From: Tetrapyrgos nigripes
Lineage: Eukaryota > Basidiomycota > Agaricomycetes > Agaricales > Campanellaceae
Assembly: GCA_013368315.1 (NCBI GenBank)
Contig: JAACJM010000018.1
Coordinates: forward strand, 434,001-498,000
Direction: 5' to 3'
Length of the DNA stretch: 64,000 nucleotides
Position numbers and translations under genes: made by a program. The first letter of the stretch is position 1. Each line of letters opens with the position of its first letter. Shown here piece by piece: positions 45,260 to 57,400 of the stretch. The notes under the pieces were generated by a model that was given only the letters and a program-made list of their open reading frames with translations, was not told the DNA's origin and did no database searches.

Positions 45260-46433
45260 AGGACAGAAAAGAAGCAAAGAAGGGAGAGGTTGGTGACAAA
45301 TTCGGAGTTTTACTTGGATTATATCTTGTACGAGCCTCCGCCTGCTAGTGTACCTGGGGGATATGATGGGGATGTGGTTATGGTGTATACCAGGTCTATG
45401 AAAGATCTCCAGACTCAAAGTAGTACGAGTTTAGAGATTGACCCGCGGTTGAGTTTTGGTCCTGGTTGGTTGACAAATGGGTCGGTGCCGACGACGAATA
45501 CGCCTGGATCTTCTGTCAGTTTAAAGTTTAATGGTGCGGTGTTGTTTACTTACGTTATAGTCTCAGTGGGATGACATACTGATGCCCTTTATTTCTTTTT
45601 TTCCAGGAACTGCAATTTCGCTATACGGACAACTGAGCGGAAATGTCACCAACACCGCATCGTACCAATTGGATGGTCAGGCCGCAGAGGCGTTTACTCT
45701 ACTGACGCCTCCCAACGCTAAAACAGAGGATATTTTCATCAACCAGCCGCTGTTCAACATAACGAATTTACCCCCGAAGGAGCATACCATTGTGGTCACG
45801 CATAATGGAACTGAGGCTGGAATGCCTTTGGTTGTTGATTATTTCCGTGTTACAACTCTTACTATGGAAGAAAAAGTGTCGCTCTCTGGGTCTCCGTCGT
45901 CACCGTCATCTACAGCTGCAGATACAGCTGCAACTGCACATCGATCGAAAGCGGGAATTATTGGTGGGATTGTGGGTGGTTTGGTGTTCATTGGACTGCT
46001 TATTGGGTTCATTTTCTTATGGATGAAGAGGCGGAGAACTCGGGCTCGAGCGAGAGCCTCCACTTTTACATCAACGTTCTCGCCATTCGCAGAAGCGTCC
46101 AAGACCGGTGAAATGAATGTGCAGTATATCAAGGGAGAGGGAACAAGGATGGAGTATATCACAGAGGATATAGTTCGAATCCCGCAAGGTACGCAACGAG
46201 ACGAGGGGCTCGATATAATGAGGTTGGGAAACCTGAAACTTCAGCAACGGTTTGAGGTTCTGCGTGGTAGGTTAGCTGGTACAGCTGACAGGTCATCTTC
46301 GCGGTCTCAGGTTGGACAAGGAGAAACAGGTGGGTATGTTGATAGTGGATGGAGGATGCCGTCGAGAGAGGGAGTTGACGCTGGCTCTGGCGATATGGTT
46401 GAGTTACCTCCTCCGCATTACACAGCTGCATGA
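45260..46433 (+). CDS. 5'-truncated single-pass membrane protein
   Basis: Exon to 45533, intron 45534-45606 (gtgcgg...ccag), exon 45607-46433. The frame is open upstream to 45260 without an ATG and starts abruptly at TNSEFYLDYILYEPPP, which is normally the end of a first beta-rich ectodomain repeat. The second repeat follows: DPRLSFGPGWLTNG, VSLKFNGTAISLYGQLSGN, ASYQLDGQ, HTIVVTHNGTEAGMPLVVDY. A Ser/Thr linker leads to one membrane segment (IIGGIVGGLVFIGLLIGFIF), a basic stop-transfer KRRRTRARARA and a cytoplasmic tail ending ELPPPHYTAA. This layout is common in agaricomycete surface proteins of unknown function. Upstream exons and signal peptide are not found within about 400 bp, so the gene is probably truncated. 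Confidence 0.6.
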
Positions 46434-47055
46434 CAAGTTTTGAAGAATTATAATAGTTCCTAGACATTCTATTACTTTGTTCAGAATCAGTATTTACTTG
46501 TCAGCGGCACTGACACGAGAAAAGGAACGAGGATTTTCGGCTCCTTGCTATTAGCTAGCGATTCTTGTACATCCACGGCTAGTGACTAGTGACTAGTCCG
46601 GAATTTCAGCCAGCGCCACCGTTTTCAGTGCAGAATACGACTCGAGTAATTTGTCTACGTTGTATACATACACACATTGTAGAGGCCTGAACCAGAATGG
46701 GATCAAGTTTCCTCTGTTTGAGGGCGAAGCAAAGGTGCTCAACGTCTCAGGACTGTCACTCATCTCCAGATACTTATCTAAGGTATGTACAAGGGGTTGA
46801 TCGTTCTTTGTGATTGATGTAAATGTTTGCGTCTGTTCTTCCACTACGTATTTACTTACTCACTTGCATGCTTGGATACCCTACCATCGGTACGTTGGAC
46901 TCTGAGGCTCCGAGTCGGGGTAGCCTAGGGTCGCTTCAGAGTAGGATACCAATGGGAACATGCTGGCATAGGACTGACTAGCTAGGACACGAGGAAACCG
47001 AATGTAGTATAAGTAGTACTGCTACGTATGAACTCCCCCAGGCTCCGCCTGAAAC
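46434..47055. other. Intergenic stretch with a small minus-strand frame
   Basis: A minus-strand frame (46593-46844) reads FTSITKNDQPLVHTLDKYLE and SNRGNLIPFWFRPLQCVYVY; it ends normally but has no start context or family I recognise. It may be the end of a lost gene. Confidence 0.3.
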
Positions 47056-48031
47056 TAGGGCTCCTAGCGGATCGGATGCTGTTCGGATATGGATCCATCC
47101 ACTCGGATGAGTTGCTCAAGTATGCCAATCCGTCGTCAGATGGTATCTGTCGGATGAAAGGGGTGTGGGCCAACGCTGCGTGTGGCGGGAACGAGGCCAT
47201 CTCTAAGCATCCAAGCATATTCAGCTTGCATTTGAAGACGATGTAAGACCATCAATGACCACACATTTGTAAAAACAGGGAAGCAGACGACAACGTGTGA
47301 CGAGTAAGGTGACTACAGAAATATATGAAAGAAATATATGCCAGTATTGCACGTTTCAAGGTGTTGTCGTGTATCTTGCGATGTGGAGATGAGTGAGGAC
47401 GTCGGGAGAAGTGGGGAATACTAGACAGGAAAGGTATGAACACAGCCACATGGATAAATTCGGTCCAACCCGTTTATCGGACGGATAGACGGGAACGTTT
47501 AAGCATAGCCACAAGCAGAAGTCGAGTGTAATAAACTCAGCCTCATTTCATTCGGCCTCGTAATGACCAGATCATCCGCGGATGGGTGGCTGACATACCA
47601 ACCGAGAGTACAAGGAAATGTTCTGAGGGTGGTTTTTCATTGTTTATCTGCATCTAATTACAGCTGGAGTGTGGTACATGTAAAACTATTAAGTTACTGA
47701 CTACTGACACAGATTATTACGACGAGAATGGCTTTAGCCGCTTGCCAATGTGTTTTCCCACACATACGCGACGTCGAGCAAAGTGTCGAAAAAATCTTTC
47801 TGTGGATTCTGGTGAGCTTTTTCAACTATACAGTACCTCGGGAAGGCCCAAGATTCAACCTAAGTTAGCAAGTACAACACATTCCCAGGTACTTCAGTCA
47901 TCCGACGATGATCTACGGATGGTCAGATGGTATCCGTCGGTTGAGTGCACTTCCAGAGGCCCATCCGCCATCCGAATCCGAGGCCTCATCGGCGGATAGG
48001 CGCCGGATCATCCGATCCGCTAGGAGCCCTA
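47056..48031. mobile_element. hAT-type MITE, copy C, with nested SINE-like repeat (TSD CCTGAAAC)
   Basis: Ends TAGGGCTCCTAGCGGATCGG and complement, flanked by CCTGAAAC at 47048-47055 and 48032-48039. 976 bp; removing the nested repeat (about 47162-47565) leaves about 570 bp like copies A and B. Subterminal CGGATG motifs are well preserved, suggesting it is the youngest of the three. Confidence 0.9.
47162..47565. repeat. SINE/MITE-like repeat nested in MITE copy C
   Basis: Head ggggtgtgggccaacgctgc...GGGAACGAGGCC and tail catagccacaagcagaagtc...GGCCTCGTA. ATGA occurs immediately at both sides (47155-47158, 47567-47570), a possible short target duplication. No coding frame. Confidence 0.5.
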
Positions 48032-48039
48032 CCTGAAAC

Positions 48040-49021
48040 CTGGAGGAGGGATGCCGAATCGCTACTGCAACGTACAATTAGGATCAGGTTGAGATCAGGT
48101 CAATAAAATCTCAATGGCTGTGTGTTTTTAAGTCTCGAGTCCACCATAGGTATGGTTTGTCTCTTACGTTTGTTCTACGCATGAATTCAGCTTCTGTTCT
48201 TCCGCGATAAGTGTCGTCCAATCGACCCCACCCCTGCCTCTCGCCCTCGTCAAAAAAATTAGAAACGGTTTGATGGTTTATTCACAGCTGAGATCCTCCT
48301 ACGTGGATGCTGTCGAGAGTAAGCAAAATGACAGACCTGGGTAGTGTTTGGACATGCACGACGGAGCCTGTGTAGAATGCAACGGTACGGCCGCTGGATA
48401 AACGACCTGGGTACATCACGTACCACTGCGACTTGCTTTGTTTTCCTTATATCGCAGTCTCATTCCCTTGTTCAATTTATATGCAGCAATATTCTTACAG
48501 TGGATGCTTTTCTTTCTGTTCTACCTAGATTTTTATGTTCAAAGATTATAGGGATACTTATAGCGTATGATCAGGTATTAGCCCTCGGTGACCAGTCTTG
48601 TTGGCCCCAAACTCGTGGTCCACGCTGAGGATACTTATTTACTATTCGTCTCGGCTCAGAGACACACTGCCAGTCGTAGGTCACATTAGTAGTGTCTGGT
48701 CTGCAGGTGACACCAACAGTGATTTGAACAGCATTAAGATGTTTGAAGGAGGTGAAGGAGAATTGGCGTTGTCAGAGATTGTGCATCTGGAGTTAAAGAA
48801 GTTGACTGGATTCCTTTGGGTGCAGGAGAATGAAGGTTGAACTAATCAATTGTAGAACTCAAAGGGGATGAGGGACAAGTACTGCTACATATGTATATCA
48901 TTTGAATAAGTCCCTGGTTGAATTTCTTGTCCTGCAAAGAAATTAGGTGTCAAACCCTCATATGACTCAGTACCAGACAAGTATCAAATTCATAATCATT
49001 CCAAATTTGTTACCTACTTGT
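48040..49021. other. Gene-free stretch
   Basis: No gene supported. Short plus-strand frames (48344-48628, 48598-48840) show no family motifs. Confidence 0.3.
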
Positions 49022-49490
49022 TATGAGGCCTTTAGGCTGAGTTAATTAATTTATGTTGTAGCGACCTCCCAGATCTTTTCCACGGGTTCAAACTCCCACC
49101 CCCGTTCGTTGGCGCTCATTAGGCGCTCATCTGGAATCACGGTCGAGACCCATCAAAGACCCATGACGTTGTTCACGGCTTCCTTGGACCAACGCGAGGC
49201 CTTTCTGTCGACAACCACAACATCATGCAAATGTCATGCCAGCTGGCAGCGTGTCGACTCTCTCGTTTTCACTGCCAGCGTCAACAATGTCCACCGCCCT
49301 ATTCCTCCACTCCTCAGGCTTGCATTCGCATTGAGTACAAACCTTGTAATTCTTGTCTTCAAATCCTCTTTCATTGTTTTAGCTCTCCTTCTCTCAGCAG
49401 CTGCAGCGTAGTCAATATAAGAGTAAAATTTTGGCTTTATTGAACAGGTCTCGTAGCTTGCCATGCGAAGTGATGGCTTTTTACCCCAGC
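49022..49490 (+). repeat. SINE/MITE-like repeat, full-length copy
   Basis: In reverse orientation it has the tail (ttatgaggcctttaggctga), the core with GGTTCAAACTCC (B-box-like) and ttggcgctcattaggcgctc, and the head (gtagcttgccatgcgaagtg...taccccagct) at 49443-49487. Orientation is opposite to the copy at 27727-28011. Confidence 0.5.
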
Positions 49491-49561
49491 TAGTCAGTAC
49501 AGACCTTGAATACAAAACATACAAGAAAATACAGAAAAGCTACAGAAAAGCTCGAAATTCT

Positions 49562-51824
49562 TCACATAATTTGACAGCATCCACAAGATTTCTGACTTGC
49601 AACCTCCATTGATTCTGCCTGGATTTCCACTGCTACTGCCAAAGCTTCATTGAGCTGCTGAAGCATGACTACACAATCAGCAACCTGTTGCGGCATTTGA
49701 ATAGCTTCAAAATGGTCTTTTGCTTTTTCAACTTTTGCTTTGGCCTGATTGAGATAGCCTTGCAAATGATCAATCATTGCAAGGCCAAATAAGCATTGAC
49801 CAGTTCCCAGGCTGTCACTAATCTCCTTGAATTGCTCTTTGGCTTGCTGAAGCATGGGCTTTGCATCTTCAGGTTGGGATAGTGCTAGGCATATATCTCC
49901 TAGGCTTCACAAGCATTGAGCAGCATTCTGCCTGTCACCAATCCACTCAAATTGCTCTTTGGCTTGCTGATACAGGGCCTTTGCATCCTCATATTCATTT
50001 AGTGTCTGGCATATATCCCCTAGGCTTTGCAAGCATTGGGCAGCTCCCAGCCTGGATCCCACTCCCTCAAATTGCTTTTTTGCTTGCTGAAACATGACTT
50101 TCGCATCCTCATATTGGCCTAGCATCTGGCATATATTCCCAAGGCTTTGCAAGCATTGAACAGCTCCCAGTCTGCCACCAATCTCTTCAAATTGCTCTTT
50201 GGCTTGCTGAAGCATGACTTTTGCATCCTCATATTGGGCTAGTATCTTACATATATCTCCTAGGCTTTGCAAGCACTCAGCAGCTCCCAGCCTGTACCCA
50301 ACCCCCTCAAATTGCTGTTTGGCTTGCTCAAGCATGACTTTTGCATCCTCATATTGGGATAGCATCCTGCATATATTCCCTAGGCTTTGCAAGCATTCAG
50401 CGACTCCTCTCATATCTCCCTTGCCTGTTGTACCTTCTGCTGTGATTGTTTATGATCACATTGATAATAAAAGATTCTCCCTAATCTTTGATAGCATTCT
50501 GCCAGGATTCGTTCAATTGTGTTGTTCATAGATATACTGCTAGTGCTTGTGATCACATTTAGATTACCAGCCTCTTCATTTATCTGGCCTTTATAAACCT
50601 CCTCCACATAATTGATTACTTCAATAGCCTTCCCATATTCTCCCATAAAGCTCAACATACTTTCTTGGAGAAACATCATTTCAGTTTGATCACTCAAATT
50701 CATCTGTGACTTCCATTCCAGATGTTTCTCAACCAATGGAAGAAGACCTGGATAGTATTGCGCATAATTAGACGATTTCCATAGCACCTTCATATGTGAT
50801 CTTTCAAATGACCTCTTGATCTGAATTTCAAGAATTTTGAATATATTCCTGATGTGCTGTCCAAGCTGAATATCTCCTACAATGGAATCTTGAGGTAAAT
50901 TGTCTATGAATGATTGATAAAACCTCCAGATCTGATTTTCAAGATGCTCTGTTCCTTGAGAAACCAAGACATGCTCTCCTGTTGCAGAAAGCTTTCCCCC
51001 AAGGATGTTCAGAGTCAACTGAATTGACACTTCAATACTGGAAGTCTGTTGTCCTGCTCTCCAATTTTCTTGAGCACTTCAGTCTTTTGGATGTTCCACA
51101 TCTCCATTAGCTCATTCAATGTCAGTTCTTTGGCAAGCTCCCCAATGAGCATGATAGCCAGGGACATACCATTCATTTCAATTAGCAGCTTCTCCCAAAT
51201 AGGATCCTCCTCCTTGATTTTATACTCTCCATTAGAGCTAAAAGAACAGAAAGCTTCCTTGGCTGCACCAAGCTCAAGAGCAGGCAAACCTGATTGACCT
51301 CCAAGTTTGTGCCATTTAATTTGTCCAGGTCCATCAGTTCCTCTCATAGTCACAATGACTGACACTGGCTTGGCACTGCAGATATGTTCCATTAAGTTCT
51401 TGACTTCAGTCTGGCCTTTGCTGTTCCAGGGGGTCTCAAAATTGTCCAGAATCAATAAGACCTTTTTGTCGCCTTTGAGATAAGCCAGAAATACATCCAA
51501 AGGTCCCTTTCCTTGGGCCACCTGCAGTCCAATGGCCTGCACCAATCCTTGCATAAGTTTTGTTGCATCTGGAAGCATTTCACAAGGGATGAAGTAGTAT
51601 CTATCTGCAAATTTCTCTTTGATCAAGAGATTTTGCATGATATGCAAGGCAACAGATGTTTTGCCTATTCCTCCAGCTCCAAGAATAGCAATATGGACCT
51701 GGTTGGTTTCACACAGAATGTTAACTGCTTGTTCCACAAGATTGATTCTCCCAGTGAATACAGCTGGAGCTTGAGGTGTTTGAAGAAGATCACTGAAATT
51801 ATGAAAGTTAGATAAAATAGTCAA
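49562..51824 (-). pseudogene. STAND-type NB-ARC/TPR protein gene, frameshifted
   Basis: Minus strand: an exon beginning after a cag acceptor near 51795 reads LLQTPQAPAVFTGRINLVEQ, Walker A ILGAGGIGKTSVAL, KVLLILDNFETPW (Walker B), SVIVTMRGTDGPGQIKWHKL and an NB-ARC tail with GMSLAIMLIGELA. A frameshift near 51030 leads to SIQLTLNILGGKLSA and a helical spacer; a second near 50412 leads to about six 40-aa TPR repeats (AAQCLQSLGDICQTLNEYED and variants), and a TGA interrupts one at 49906. It ends SCGCCQIM. Fungal STAND proteins of this architecture act in NLR-like signalling and non-self responses. The effector domain that would be N-terminal is not found upstream. Confidence 0.7.
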
Positions 51825-53279
51825 TCATGGTAGGCTTGTACATACTCTGCTGTGATTTCCTAGAGGGAGAGTCTTGTCAGATGTTGAATTTTGGTGGGAA
51901 ATTGTCACTTACCCTTGGTTTATTCTCTGGAAAATCTACAAATTGCTTGTGTAAGTATTCCACTACTAGTACTGAGCTCGAGAAACAAAATTCCCCTGGT
52001 TTCCAGTACCAGTTTGATTAAGGCCATTATCCATTGGTTCCATATCTGAAGCTTGTTATTCACTCCTTAAAAGCATCTCCAGTTTTAATTCCAACTCACC
52101 TCAAAGAAGCTTTGCACAGGTGTGAGGTTGCTGTTTGTATCACAAAGGATTGAAAAGTGTCTCAACAACATGATCAGAACCTGAGAAGTTGTGTTTGATC
52201 CCATCATTCCAAAATGATGGCTTTCCCCATTTCTCTTACAACAAACCACCATCATCCAAATTGCAAAACTGCAATCCAACCTATTCATACTGTCCACTCT
52301 CCACAAAAGTTGGACACCACACTATATACACTTCAAGCTCGCCCTGTGACCAAGTCTTGTATTCTCAAAGTTGAAATAACAATGAGCTCAAAAATTTCTC
52401 CTTCTGCAAGTTACTGTGTGACTGTCACACAGTTCTCACAAATACCATTGCGCTGGACCCCCCTCTCAATACACACATACTGTCCAATCTGCCCTGCATG
52501 GTGTTAAGATATACATTACTACAGCCTCCCCCATTACTATCCCCATTACCTATCTCTCCCTTCCTCTGCTCGAGACACACACCATAGCTTCATGTTGGCT
52601 CTCTCACCCTAGTCTTTGAGAAAACTCCATTATTCGTGCCACTCAAATATCACTGCTAAATGATGTCACCGATTACTGTACTTACATAGCATACCTTTTC
52701 ATGTATCTTGGCAGTTGCCATGACCAGATGGATCTACAGCAGTTTAAATGCACTGTGAGCTTGTCCTCCCTGGAAGTGGTTGATCCCAGGACAATGATGT
52801 ACCTATTAGTATTACATACAGTAGCTACATCAGGTCGCCTCCTGGACCCCAGCATATCAGTTCTTGGTCCTAGCCTAGGTAATACACTCCTTCTCCTCCT
52901 CCTCCAACTCATGGAAACCTCTATTATTACTTACATGGAACAGCAACATGTTCAGCACCTGGATTAATGATGTGACAGTGGCTGCAGTGTTACTATATAT
53001 GGACAGTATGACTGTTACATGCACTTGGTTCTTCACTGTCCTCTGGCCTGTACCTAACCTGCACCTGTACCAATCTGCATCAGGACTGCACTTGCACCTC
53101 TTTTGCCTTCACTACAGTGCTTCTATACCCAATTAACACAGGGACAGAAAATGTACATAAATAGTGCTTCACTTCAATTGTGGCAACTGATTCCTATGCT
53201 TGACTTGCCCTTTTTTGACAGTTTACAGTTCAGGATCCCTGAATCCAAATGTGAATATAGAGCCTATAAAGCTGCTGAC
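51825..53279. other. Gene-free stretch
   Basis: No convincing gene. Short frames on both strands lack motifs; the missing N-terminal exons of the STAND gene are not recognisable here. Confidence 0.35.
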
Positions 53280-53672
53280 TGTAAGGGGACAGTTTCCTTT
53301 TTCCTTCCCTTCTCCTTTAGGACTTGTTTGTTCTCATCTTATCTGGACTTCATTGATTTTCATTGACTTGTTTACCCCAGTTTCATTGTTTCATCATCCA
53401 TCATTCATCGTTCATCATTTTGATCTTTCATCATTCCACCTTTCTATTACTTCGTTTCAACTGTACAGTTTTGCAGATCTTTTCCCAGGCCTTCATACGA
53501 GTATATATACCCCTTCCCTGCAGGTGAGTATCCTTGAGTTTTTCTCTTTGGATCTCCTCCTGCAGGTGCATAGTATGTCAGCCTTGTATCTTATAGTTCT
53601 GATTTATATATCTTTGGATCTCCTCCTGCAGTTGTTGAGTGAGTGCCTCACGTGCCAGGAGTTGCCCTTACA
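53280..53672 (+). repeat. gypsy 5' LTR
   Basis: TG..CA ends; a TATA-like gtatatatacccc near 53503 and twice-repeated ggatctcctcctgcag. The sequence after it (gtagaaaaactcctc) did not match a tRNA 3' end that I recognise. Confidence 0.9.
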
Positions 53673-53703
53673 GTAGAAAAACTCCTCATCAAGTGGACTA
53701 GTC

Positions 53704-55093
53704 GTCTTTGGCAACCATTTCTTTCCGAACTCCAGATACCAGTGAGAGCAACTCTGATAGTGCTCACACTGCTCTTGCTCCTCCTCCTACAGTTCCCCAA
53801 GACTCCTCCTCCACTCCTCAGTTCTCTCCATCCTCTGTTTCTTCTGCCTCATTACCTGGGTCCCCCACGATGTCTGAAGCTTTCGACACTTGTCTGGCCC
53901 ATCTTGAGCAGGCTTCCTAGAGTCAGAGCGAGCAACTCACTGAGATCCTCGCTGCCCTCCAAGGCCAAAATCCCCCTCCACCTACTCAACCCCCATCACA
54001 ACACCCCACTCAACCCCCATCCTCTGCTTCGTCTTCTACCCCTCCCTCTCATCACTTTTCTGGAGCTTCACATGCTAAGGCATCCCCGCCTGGCATCTTT
54101 GACGGTCAACGTTCTAATGGCCAAGTCTGGTGGACTAGTGCAATCATTTATGCCAGCACAGTTCGTTTCCAAGATGACATCGCCAAGATCATGTGGGCAT
54201 TGTCTTACTTCCAGACAGGTCGTGCTGCCACCTACCACCAAAGCCTCATCGACCATGACCACCTCTATGGCTCCTCCCGTTTTGATACCTGGGAAGAGTT
54301 TGAAAAAGAGTTCATTAGGGAGTTCATGCCAGAAGGCGAATGCACTCAGGCTAGTCTCACCCTAGAGGGTGTCTCCTACTTCCAGGGCACAGCTTCTGTT
54401 GACGAATATGTCGACAACTTCCGTGCTCTCATCACCATGGCTGGCCTTAATGTTGAACCTGTCCTCTACTCCACGAACCCTACTGCACCTACCATCAAGG
54501 CCTGACTTGAGGACGCAAAACATGTTGGTCAGACAGTGGTCCTCAAATTCTGACGTGAACTGCAGCCTGCTTTAGAGAAGAAGGTTGCAGAGGCAGAGGC
54601 TTGTCCACAGGAATGGGACGTCACGGCTTGGTATTCCCTGGCCAAGAGGTTTGATAAACATGAACGGGAAGATGCAATCTTCCGTGGTGCTCAGAGAAGT
54701 GTGCACCCTGGTCCACCCAAGCCTACTTTCCCCTCTCGTGCTCAACCTCAGGGTCGTTCCCTTTTCCCAATCCAGTTCCCTACCCCTGCTGCTGCCCCCA
54801 TTCCTGCCCCTTGTGCTCCAGCCCCTGCCCAAGCTCCCCTTCCCCAAGGCATTCCCATGGAAGTCGACGCTTCGAGGCAGAGGTTCCTAGCCTGCCACAC
54901 CTGCTACACGTGTGGCAAAACTGGTCACTTCTCTGCAGCATGTCCAGACCGCCAACGTGAACATGTTCGCGTTGTGGATATGTCTGTTGATGACTGGCAG
55001 GAGATTGCAGAAGCATACACGGCTTTCCAGGATTTCCAAGCCGCCCCGATAAATGAGCCCACTCAGGAGGATTTTGCCAAGGACCAGGAGTGA
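53704..55093 (+). pseudogene. gypsy gag
   Basis: Starts MATISFRTPDTSESNSDSAH, a Ser/Pro-rich leader; then the retrotransposon gag domain (WALSYFQTGRAATYHQSL, WEEFEKEFIREFMPEGE, GTASVDEYVDNFRALI) and a CCHC zinc knuckle CYTCGKTGHFSAACP near 54905. A TAG near 53918 and TGA codons near 54503 and 54551 interrupt the frame. Confidence 0.8.
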
Positions 55094-55842
55094 TGGACAC
55101 GCCCTCATGGTCAAAAAATAATTACTTTGCATGTTTATCTACAGACTCTACCAATGATAACGATTGTATCTCTGCCCCTGAGTCCATGTGTGAAGTAATT
55201 GCCTCGGTCGTGTCTCCCCCTGCCCCCTCTATTTCCCCTTCCATTCCTTCCATTCATTGTCCAGTTCCTTGGCGTCGTCTAAAACATTGGGAATGCCGTC
55301 TGCCTCGCAAATTAGTAATCTCCTCTGACAGAAGCCACTGCCTGACAGTCCCAATAGAGCTAGAGTCCACATCTAATGCCTCTCTGATCTCTGGCAGTGC
55401 ACTCATCAACAGTGGAGCCACTAATATGGGTTATGCCAACACTGAGTTTGTCACCAAGAACTCTATTCCTACCCGGAAACTCCAGAAGCCTATCCCCATC
55501 TTCAATGTCGACGGCACTCCTAACGAGGCTGGAGCCATAACCGAGATCTTGGACACTATCCTGCATTTCAAGGCATCCAGCTTGCAGTCACTCAGCTTGG
55601 CAGCCAGGATGTCATTCTTGGCTATGGATGGTTACGAGCCCATAACCCTGAGGTGGATTGGGACAATGGCAACATTAAGCTCAGCCAGTGCCCAAGGCAG
55701 TGCTCTACGTGTCATGAAGAAGTACAACAGGAACATCAAATATCTCTATCTGCTGCCTGTCATCAACGCCAAGCTCTGGAACGTTGTCAGGAAGGTCCAT
55801 CTCCCCACGTTATTGAATTGGACCCTGGTGAAGATGAGATGA
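55090..55842 (+). pseudogene. gypsy aspartic protease region
   Basis: ASLISGSALINSGATNMGY corresponds to the retropepsin motif L-I-D-S-G-A-T; the catalytic Asp is Asn here (a single G-to-A step), so the enzyme would be inactive. Overlaps the start of the RT frame at 55653. Confidence 0.75.
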
Positions 55843-57400
55843 ACAACCTCGGGACCTTTGGCTGCAATGACTTCCCTGACAACGTTTCTATTGAGGAAGG
55901 TGATCGCATATTTGTTACCTCAGTTACTCCAGAGTCAGAGTTCATCAGAGTGACAAGCACCACTTCTCAACGTCTAGCAGAAGCACATGCCAAGGCTTCA
56001 AGGAACCCTTATGACGGCCTCCCTGATCACTTCTATGAGTATGTAGATGTCTTCTCCAAGGATTCTTTTGATGTGCTGCCAGACTGCAAACCATGGGACC
56101 ATGCAGTAGAGTTAGTCCCTGACTCTAAACCTGCCAATTGCAAGGTCTACCCACTCACTCCTAATGAACAAAAGGCCCTTGATGAGTTCCTCACAGAGAA
56201 TCTGTCTACCGGTCACATTCGTCCCTCTAAATCCCCTATGGCGTCCCCAGTCTTCTTCGTAAAGAAGAAGGATGGAAACCTCCGACTCGTCCAAGACTAT
56301 TGTGTGCTAAATGAGATGACGATTAAGAACTGTTATCCATTGCCCCTGATTAACGAACTTGTTAATAACCTCAAAGGTGCACGATACTTCACTAAATTGG
56401 ATGTACGCTGGGGTTTCAACAACATCCGGATTCGTGAAGGCAACAAATGGAAGGCAGCTTTTCACACCAACCATGGTCTCTTCGAACCCCTTGTCATGTT
56501 CTTCGGTCTCACCAACAGCCCTGCGACCTTCCAGACGATGATGAATGACATTCTCCATGATCTCATCATGGAGGGTGTTGTATCTGTCTATCTTGACGAC
56601 ATCTTGATTTACACCAAGACTGTTGAGGAGCATCATCATGTGACTCGTCTAGTCTTAGACTGGTTGCGGCAACACAAGCTGTACCTTAGAGCAGACAAAT
56701 GCGAGTTTGAGAAGACTCGCATTGAGTACCTTGGTGTCATCATCTCCCATAATTACATCGAAATGGACCCTGTCAAGGTGTCTGGTGTTGCAGAGTGGCC
56801 TGTACCCGAAAGCAAGAGAGAGGTCTCCTCCTTCCTTGGATTCACCAACTTCTACCATCAGTTTATCCAGGACTTCTCTCATCATGCACAACTGCTGTTC
56901 GAACTGACCCGAAAAGACATCAAGTTTGATTGGTCTAAGGATGCTCAGGATGCCTTTGACATCATGAAGTCCCTAATCACCTCCTCCCCCATCCTCACCA
57001 TGCCCAACGACTCTCGACCATATAGCTTGGAGTCAGATAGCACTGACTACGCTACGGGAGCAGTTTTATCCCAGCAGTCTCCAGATGATGACAAGTGGCA
57101 CCCCATTGCCTTCTACTCCAAGAGTCTTAACGCCGTTGAACACAACTATGAGATCCACGATAAGGAAATGCTAGCCATCATCTGAGCCCTCAAGGAATGG
57201 AGACACTTCCTTGAAGGAGGATGTTTTCCTGTGGAAATCTGGACAGACCATAAAAACTTGGAGTACTTCTGAACTGCAAAAAAGCTCAATAGACATCAAG
57301 CTCATTGGTCCCTGTACCTCTCTCGTTTTGACTTCCAGTTACACCATCGCCCTGGCCGCACTATGGGCAAGCCCGATGCATTGTCCCACTGACCTGATCA
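55653..57400 (+). pseudogene. gypsy reverse transcriptase and RNase H
   Basis: The RT is nearly uninterrupted: SPVFFVKKKDGNLRLVQDY, INELVNNLKGARYFTKLDV, FGLTNSPATFQTMMNDIL, catalytic VYLDDILIYT, then SFLGFTNFYHQFIQDF. RNase H: SDSTDYATGAVLSQ, HNYEIHDKEMLAII, then TGA at 57183, IWTDHKNLEYF, TGA at 57271 and [19 protein letters not shown] near 57391. QDYCVLNE in place of the usual QDYRxLN is a C-to-T change. Confidence 0.85.

Noticed and set aside
49080..49190. tRNA gene suggested by GGTTCAAACTCC
   Set aside because: No cloverleaf could be drawn around it and it recurs in a repeat family; treated as a Pol III-like box of that repeat.
52085..53140. Possible N-terminal exons of the STAND gene or other genes
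   Set aside because: Frames are short, lack motifs, and have no consistent splice sites.
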